In this document: one piece after another, positions 59,579 through 64,000 of the stretch
Layout of the letters: every line of letters starts with the position of its first letter
Position numbering within the stretch: position 1 is the stretch's first letter
Origin: Gaiellasilicea sp963791905
Lineage (GTDB): Bacteria; Actinomycetota; Thermoleophilia; Gaiellales; Gaiellaceae
Direction of reading: 5' to 3'
Length of the DNA stretch: 64,000 nt
Assembly: GCA_963791905.1 (NCBI GenBank)
Contig: CAWBTX010000003.1
Location: 62,001-126,000, forward strand
Made by a program: the position numbers and the translations under genes
The notes under the pieces: model-generated
The model's input: only the letters and a program-made list of their open reading frames with translations
The model's database searches: none
Told to the model about the DNA's origin: nothing

Positions 59579-60637
59579 ATGCCGATCCTGGCCCATCTCG
59601 ACCTCGATGCCTTCTTCGCCGCCGTCGAGGAGCTCGAGGAGCCCGAGCTGCGGACGAAGCCGCTGGTCGTTGGCGGCGACCCGCACGGCCGCGGCGTCGT
59701 CTCGACGGCGAACTACGTCGCGAGGCAGTTCGGCATCCGCTCGGCGATGAGCTGCGCGGAGGCGCTTCGACGCTGCCCGCAGGCCGTGTTCCTCCGGCCG
59801 CGGCACTCCCTCTACCGCGAGTACTCCCAGGCCGTCTGGACGGCTGTGCGCGAGGTCGTGCCGACGGTCGAGCGCACGGGGCTCGACGAGGGGTATCTCG
59901 ACTTCGCAGTCCTGGCCGACGGCTTCGCGCGCGCACGCGTCGTCGCGGAGGCGGTGCAGACCTCCGTCGGCGCCGCGACGAGTCTGACGTGCTCGCTCGG
60001 CGTCGCCCCGACGAAGGTCGTCGCCAAGGTCGCCTCAGAGCGCCGCAAGCCGGGAGGGATCACGGTCGTGCCGGCGGGCACTGAGGCGGGCTTCCTCGCG
60101 CCGTATCCGGTGCGGGCGCTGCCGGGCGTCGGCCCGAGGGCGGAGGAGCGGCTCGCCGCGGCAGGAATCACGACGGTCGGCGCGCTCGCGGCGCTCGGCG
60201 ATGCTGACCTCCGCATGCTCCTGCCGGGCTCGGTCGGCCGCCTGCTCCGCGACCGGGCCAACGGCGTCGATCCCCGCGGCCTCGAGCTCTCGAGCGAGCG
60301 CATCTCGATCTCGGTCGAGGAGACGTTCGAGCGCGACCTGGACGAGCGCGAGCTCTTGCACGCGGAGCTTCGGCGGATGGCGGACCAGCTCGGGGAGCAC
60401 CTCAGGCGCCACGGCCTCGCCGCGCGGACGGTCACGACAAAGCTTCGCTACAGCGACTTCTCCATCCGCAGCCGCTCGACCAGCCTCGAGGTCGGGATCG
60501 ACGACGCGGCCAGGATCGGCGAGCTCGCCTGCGCGCTGCTCGATCGCGGCCTCCGCGACCGTCCGGGCGCCCTCCGCCTCGTCGGCGTCGGCCTCTCCGG
60601 CCTCTCCGACTTCCGCCAGCTCAGCCTCGAGGACTAG
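59579..60637 (+). CDS. dinB: DNA polymerase IV (Y family)
   Basis: 352 aa, correct length. The palm motif LDLDAFFAAVE and catalytic RTGLDEGYLDF (usually SIDEAYLD, here Ser to Gly) carry the metal-binding acidic residues. The finger region VVGGDPHGRGVVSTANYVARQFGIRSAM is present, the helix-hairpin LPGVGPRAEERLAAAGI is at about 180-195, and the little-finger end (VTTKLRYSDFSIRSRS) completes it. It copies damaged templates with low fidelity. ATG 59579 is 36 bases from the start of the serine hydrolase on the opposite strand. Stop overlaps the convergent DDAH gene by 4 bases. Confidence 0.93.
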   Translation: MPILAHLDLDAFFAAVEELEEPELRTKPLVVGGDPHGRGVVSTANYVARQFGIRSAMSCAEALRRCPQAVFLRPRHSLYREYSQAVWTAVREVVPTVERTGLDEGYLDFAVLADGFARARVVAEAVQTSVGAATSLTCSLGVAPTKVVAKVASERRKPGGITVVPAGTEAGFLAPYPVRALPGVGPRAEERLAAAGITTVGALAALGDADLRMLLPGSVGRLLRDRANGVDPRGLELSSERISISVEETFERDLDERELLHAELRRMADQLGEHLRRHGLAARTVTTKLRYSDFSIRSRSTSLEVGIDDAARIGELACALLDRGLRDRPGALRLVGVGLSGLSDFRQLSLED

Positions 60638-61482
60638 GAGCGCAGGATCGGCCTGGTCAGGCAGGTCGGGCCGCCGTCGCCCTTGCGCGAGATCTCGTCT
60701 CCCTTGTAGGTGAGGACCTCGACGCCGGCCGCCTCCATGCGGCGGCGAGTCTCGTCGTTGCCCTCGAGTGCGAGCGCACGGCGGGGGCCGAGGGCGAGCA
60801 CGTTCGGCCCCATCGTCTCGAACTCCTCGTCGGGCACCTCAACGGTCGCGATGGCGCGCTCGGCCAGGAGCTCGAGCAGCCGCACCGGCGCGAGCCGTGG
60901 GTAGACGAGGGCGAGGTCTGTGTCGAGCGGCGAGATGAGGCTCATCAGGTGCATGACCTCGCCCTCGCCGTTCCAGTGCGGCAGGTCGTACACGGTGACA
61001 TCCGCCTCGGGGAATGCCGCAGCGAGCTGCTCGACCCCGGCGGCATTCGTCCGGTAGCCGCGCCCGACGAGGAGCGTGCGCTCGTCGAGCCAGACGGTGT
61101 CGCCGCCGTCGATCGTCCCGGGCGACTCGACGCGGGCGGCGACCGGCACACCGGCACGCTCGAGGTCGGCGACGAGCGCGTCGGGCTCGCCGAGGCGACC
61201 CTCCTTGCCCGGCCGCAGCAACACCGCGCCGCGCGCGCCGACGAGCAGCGGGTCGTAGGTGTAGATCGCGTCCGGATTACCGTCCTCGCCTGCGGCCAGG
61301 ATCACCTGCACGCCGGCGTCCTCGAGCAGCGCGCAAAGCGCCTCGTGCTCGGCGGCGGCGGCGATGGGATCGGGCTCGGCCCGCCACCCGTACTCACGCC
61401 AGCGCGCTGCGTCGGCCGCACGGGGCGGGCGGAGCAGCACCCGCCGCAGCTGGGCGGTCATGGATTGGCAGCCGAAGGTCAC
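60634..61482 (-). CDS. Dimethylarginine dimethylaminohydrolase / arginine deiminase-like protein
   Basis: 282 aa from GTG 61482, chosen because it overlaps the upstream stop as GTGA and because the N-terminus VTFGCQSMTAQLRRVLLRPP fits the family better than ATG 61461. Guanidino-modifying enzyme motifs: NPDAIYTYDPLLVGARGAVLLRPGKEGR, PGTIDGGDTVWLD with Asp, GRGYRTNAAGVEQL, NGEGEVMHLMSL with the general-base His, and the catalytic Cys near the end in DGGPTCLTRPI. It hydrolyses methylated arginines or arginine. Two genes (SGNH and this) form a minus-strand pair. Confidence 0.87.
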   Translation of the reverse strand: MTFGCQSMTAQLRRVLLRPPRAADAARWREYGWRAEPDPIAAAAEHEALCALLEDAGVQVILAAGEDGNPDAIYTYDPLLVGARGAVLLRPGKEGRLGEPDALVADLERAGVPVAARVESPGTIDGGDTVWLDERTLLVGRGYRTNAAGVEQLAAAFPEADVTVYDLPHWNGEGEVMHLMSLISPLDTDLALVYPRLAPVRLLELLAERAIATVEVPDEEFETMGPNVLALGPRRALALEGNDETRRRMEAAGVEVLTYKGDEISRKGDGGPTCLTRPILRS

Positions 61483-62033
61483 GGGAGCCGGAACGCTAGC
61501 CGCCCGAGTCGGCGGTACCCCTCGACGGACGGGTGGTCGCCCTCGACGGTCCACTCCTCCCGCATCCGGCCGGGCCGGTCCGGGTCCTCGAGCGTCGCGT
61601 GGAACGGAAGGACGGGCACACCAAGCGCGTCGATCAAGGTGTTCAGCTCGCGGATCGGCGCCTCCGCGCGCGGCCAGCCGTTGTTCCAAGGCAGGACATT
61701 CGCGACGGCGACGCGAAGGCCGAGCTCCTGCCCGCGCAGGACCATGGCGCGCAGGTTCGCCGCCGCCTCCTCGACGGGTCTCCCCTGTGCGATGTCGTTG
61801 ATGCCGCCCTGGACGACGAGCACCTCGGCCGCGTCGGCCGCCTCGTCGAGCCAGACGGCGATCTCGTCCGTGCGCTTGCCGTAGACGGCGCGGACGGTGA
61901 AGCGCAGGCGCGGATCCGACTCGGCGGCCGCCGCGGGCCATCCGATCGCGGGGTCGTCGTCCCAGGGCGAACCGGCCGTGATCGAGTCTCCGATCGCTGC
62001 GACATGGACTTCCGCTCCCTCTGCGCGCATCAT
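61479..62033 (-). CDS. SGNH/GDSL-family hydrolase
   Basis: 184 aa from ATG 62033. The four SGNH blocks are visible: AAIGDSITAGSP (Ser), the Gly block with AVWLDE, GGINDIAQG (Asn), and DHPSVEGYRRLG with the Asp-x-x-His pair. There is no signal peptide, so it is a small cytoplasmic lipase/esterase-type enzyme. Substrate is unknown. It diverges from the PNPOx gene with just 6 bases between the starts, and overlaps the DDAH-like gene as GTGA. Confidence 0.9.
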   Translation of the reverse strand: MMRAEGAEVHVAAIGDSITAGSPWDDDPAIGWPAAAAESDPRLRFTVRAVYGKRTDEIAVWLDEAADAAEVLVVQGGINDIAQGRPVEEAAANLRAMVLRGQELGLRVAVANVLPWNNGWPRAEAPIRELNTLIDALGVPVLPFHATLEDPDRPGRMREEWTVEGDHPSVEGYRRLGRLAFRLP

Positions 62034-62039
62034 CTTCGC

Positions 62040-62630
62040 GTGAGCATCTATCACGACGACAGCCGCGGCCTGCAGGACCGCTTCGACACGCGGCGCCTCG
62101 CCGACCGGATCGAGGAGCGCATTGTCCGGGACACGATCGACGACGACGACCGCGCCTTCATCGAGGCGCGCGACATGTTCTTCCTGGCGACGGCCGACGA
62201 GAACGGCGCGCCGCAAAGCTCGTACAAGGGCGGCGATCCTGGGTTCGTGCGCGTGCTCGACGAGAACACGATCGCGTTCCCCTGCTACGACGGCAACGGC
62301 ATGTTCCTCTCGATGGGGAACCTGCTCGCGAACCCGCAGGTCGGCCTGCTGTTCGTCGACTTCGAGGGCCAGAAGCGGGTGCGGCTGAACGGCATCGCGT
62401 CGATCGACGCTGACGACCCGCTGCTCGCGGAGTACGAGCGGGCGCAGTTCGTCGTCCGCGTCCGGGCGACGCAGGTCTTCCCGAACTGCCCCCGCTATAT
62501 CCACAAGCTGGAGCTGGTCGAGCGCTCGCGCTTCGTGCCGCGTGAGGCGTGCGAGCCGCCGGTCCCGGAGTGGAAGCGGCGCGACTGGGCGCGCGACGTG
62601 CTCGCGGCCGACGATCCCGCGAACGACTAG
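62040..62630 (+). CDS. Pyridoxamine 5'-phosphate oxidase-like flavin protein
   Basis: 196 aa from GTG 62040. The FMN-binding split barrel is visible in DMFFLATADENGAPQSSYKGGDPGFVRVLDENTIAFPCYDGNGMFLSMGNLLANPQVGLLFVDF, then VRVRATQVFPNCPRYIHKLELVERS. The related proteins bind FMN, F420 or haem, so 'PNPOx-like' is the right level. It starts 6 bases from the divergent SGNH gene and converges on the aminotransferase gene with a 4-base overlap at the stops. Confidence 0.87.
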   Translation: MSIYHDDSRGLQDRFDTRRLADRIEERIVRDTIDDDDRAFIEARDMFFLATADENGAPQSSYKGGDPGFVRVLDENTIAFPCYDGNGMFLSMGNLLANPQVGLLFVDFEGQKRVRLNGIASIDADDPLLAEYERAQFVVRVRATQVFPNCPRYIHKLELVERSRFVPREACEPPVPEWKRRDWARDVLAADDPAND

Positions 62631-63754
62631 GCCAGCAACTCGCGATGCCGCGCGAGCGCGGCCAGGACGGCGTCGACGTCGTCCTCGGTGTTGTAGAGGT
62701 GCAGCGAGACGCGGAGATTCGAGTCGCGCTCGGAAGCAACGATGTCGTCCGCCGCGAGCGCGGCGACGAGCGCGGGTGCGTCGGTCGAGCGGACGCAGAC
62801 GAGCGGGCCCTCCGGCGGCGCCGCGACCTTCGCGCCGAGCTCCCCGAGGCCGGCGTGCAGGCGGTCGACGAGGCCCTGCACGTGCTCGGCGATGCGCGGC
62901 ACGCCCGCCTCCGCGATCAGGCTCACTCCGGCGAGGCCGCCGTAGATGTTCGGCACGGGCGGCGTGCCGGCGTCGAAGCGGCGCGCGCTCGCATGCGGCC
63001 GGTAGCGCTCGATCTGCATGTCGAACACGTTCTCGTCGGCGAACCAGCCGGTCTGTGTCGGCAGGAGCTCGGTGACGAGACCCGGCTTGCACGCCATGAA
63101 CGAGAGCCCCGCGGACGCGAGTAGGTACTTGACGGTGCCGCCGACGACGACGTCGCCGACCTTCGCGGCCTCGACCGGCAGGGCGCCGACCGCCTGATAC
63201 GAGTCGGTCAGCATCAGCGCGCCGTGCTCGCGCGCGATCTCGTAGATCGACTCCACGTCGTTCACCGCGCCGGTCCGGTAGGAGACGAACGTCGCGCAGA
63301 CCAGCGCCGTCCGTTCGTCGACCGCCGCCGCGAATGCCTCCGGCTCGGCCTCGACGCGCACGACCTCGGCCCCGCGCAGCTCCTGCGCATGGGCGATCTG
63401 GCCGACGGTCGGGAACTCGTATTCCGAGATGACGATGCGGTTGCGTCCATTGTCGAAGCGGAGCGCGCTGACGAGGCCGCTCACGGCCGCGGACACCGAG
63501 GTCTGGATCGCGACGTCGTCCGGGCTTGCGCCGAGCAGGGCGCCGAACGCCGCACGCATCGCCTCGGAGCGCTCGACCCAATGCTCCCACTCCGCTCCGT
63601 GCCGGTCCCATCCGTCGAGGTACTCGCCGTACGCCGCGCGCACGGCATCCGACAGCGCCCCCTGCGAGCACGAGTTGACGTACACCTTGTCGCGGAAGAC
63701 GGGAAAGCGGCCGCGGACCGCCTCGCCGAGCGCGGTTGTGGCCCCGGCGCTCAC
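62627..63754 (-). CDS. Class V aminotransferase (cysteine desulfurase-like)
   Basis: 375 aa from GTG 63754 (VSAGATTALGEAVRGRFPV). PLP-enzyme features: NSCSQGALSDAVRAAY for the phosphate, DDVAIQTSVSAAVSGLV, VSYRTGAVNDVESIYEIAREHGALMLTDSYQAVGALPV with the Asp that binds the pyridine nitrogen, and VVGGTVKYLLASAGLSF with the Schiff-base lysine. Such proteins include kynureninase-like and isopenicillin-epimerase-like enzymes; the cysteine-desulfurase active-site loop cannot be identified, so the reaction is unknown. Two palindromes lie upstream between this gene and the LivF-like gene. Confidence 0.86.
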   Translation of the reverse strand: MSAGATTALGEAVRGRFPVFRDKVYVNSCSQGALSDAVRAAYGEYLDGWDRHGAEWEHWVERSEAMRAAFGALLGASPDDVAIQTSVSAAVSGLVSALRFDNGRNRIVISEYEFPTVGQIAHAQELRGAEVVRVEAEPEAFAAAVDERTALVCATFVSYRTGAVNDVESIYEIAREHGALMLTDSYQAVGALPVEAAKVGDVVVGGTVKYLLASAGLSFMACKPGLVTELLPTQTGWFADENVFDMQIERYRPHASARRFDAGTPPVPNIYGGLAGVSLIAEAGVPRIAEHVQGLVDRLHAGLGELGAKVAAPPEGPLVCVRSTDAPALVAALAADDIVASERDSNLRVSLHLYNTEDDVDAVLAALARHRELLA

Positions 63755-63759
63755 GGCAG

Positions 63760-63838
63760 CTTGTGTTCCTGGAACACAAGCGCTCCTCGGAGCGCGCAAC
63801 GGCCTCGTTCGCCGCGAGCTTGTGTTCCTGGGCACAAG
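63760..63838. repeat. Cluster of palindromes upstream of the aminotransferase gene
   Basis: A perfect inverted repeat with 10 bp arms CTTGTGTTCC/GGAACACAAG and one central T lies at 63760-63780; CGCTCC-TC-GGAGCG at 63781-63794; and a related, imperfect copy (CTTGTGTTCC then GGGCACAAG) at 63819-63838. They fill the 87 bp gap after the LivF-type stop. Confidence 0.75.
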
Positions 63839-63841
63839 GTG

Positions 63842-64000
63842 TCAGCGACCAAGGTAGGCCTTCCGCAGGTCCTCGTTCTCGAGCAGGTCGCCCGCCTTGC
63901 CCTCGAGCACGACGCGCCCGGTGGAGAGCACGTAGCCGCGGTCGGCGATCGAGAGCGACACGTTCGCGTTCTGCTCGACGATGAGCATGGCGACGCCGGA
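63842..64000 (-). CDS. LivF-type branched-chain amino acid ABC ATPase, C-terminal end only
   Basis: The 52 residues at the window edge (MLIVEQNANVSLSIADRGYV, then LSTGRVVLEGKAGDLLENED and LRKAYLGR) match the end of LivF ATPases: the IVEQN switch region, RGYVLxxGR and the YLG terminus. The start and the Walker motifs lie beyond the window. The stop TGA is at 63842-63844. Confidence 0.88.
   Translation of the reverse strand, partial: SGVAMLIVEQNANVSLSIADRGYVLSTGRVVLEGKAGDLLENEDLRKAYLGR

Overview
The window is a very GC-rich, densely coding bacterial chromosome segment. Frequent GTG and TTG starts, many 1-15 nt overlaps, and the protein repertoire (collagen-like secreted proteins, ECF sigma factors with SnoaL-like tails, MEDS-domain protein, DUF4032, PadR, HxlR) fit Actinomycetota. 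I infer the class Thermoleophilia (Gaiellales/Solirubrobacterales type), probably a soil or groundwater genome. No rRNA gene is present, so the placement rests on protein style only.

Layout. 1-6.3 kb: carbohydrate locus with two sugar ABC permeases (the first carries a foreign beta-sandwich domain), a decayed flavoprotein gene, a membrane-anchored beta-helix protein, a compact GH15 hydrolase and a kinase-like DUF4032 protein. 6.3-14.1 kb: cyclophilin, SDR, broken alpha/beta hydrolase, a 1,577-residue double-length UvrA, and a terpene-cyclase-like protein. 14.2-25.4 kb: FtsH-like AAA protease with an insert plus a membrane partner, LysR/isocitrate lyase, a transglycosylase, and a tightly overlapping FAD reductase / CDP-alcohol phosphotransferase / FolE / pyrimidine reductase cluster, then an aldo/keto reductase. 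26-37.3 kb: accessory genes beside tRNA-Val (glycosyltransferase, sigma factor, PadR/methyltransferase, MFS with a cyclic-nucleotide domain, orphan response regulator, flavin monooxygenase, small membrane proteins). 37.4-40.1 kb: a 2.6 kb segment bounded by an intact tRNA-Glu and a 47 bp copy of its 3' half, which looks like a mini-island. 40.1-53.3 kb: MsrB, hemolysin III, tRNA-Lys, MEDS protein, compact acetate kinase, a large secreted S8 protease, and a two-component system divergent from a MacB/FtsX-type exporter. 53.4-64 kb: tandem hairpin repeats, PPK2, two cupins, Lon with HxlR, serine hydrolase, DNA polymerase IV, DDAH-like enzyme, SGNH hydrolase, PNPOx protein, class V aminotransferase and the end of a LivF-type ATPase.

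Cross-cutting signals. A 21 bp palindromic repeat (GGGGACRGWC-CCYGRGACAYG) occurs four times, three times between genes and once inside a coding region. Two genes have no ATG/GTG/TTG where their N-terminus should begin, but each has a CTG overlapping the upstream TGA. Six or seven genes are interrupted by one-base frameshifts; this may reflect uncorrected sequencing error, and only the flavoprotein at 1.9-3.0 kb is clearly decayed. I found no CRISPR array, no recognisable phage, and no integrase for the tRNA-Glu element. The best candidates for something new are the tRNA-Glu mini-island, the sensor-like insert in the sugar permease, the doubled UvrA and the palindromic repeat family.
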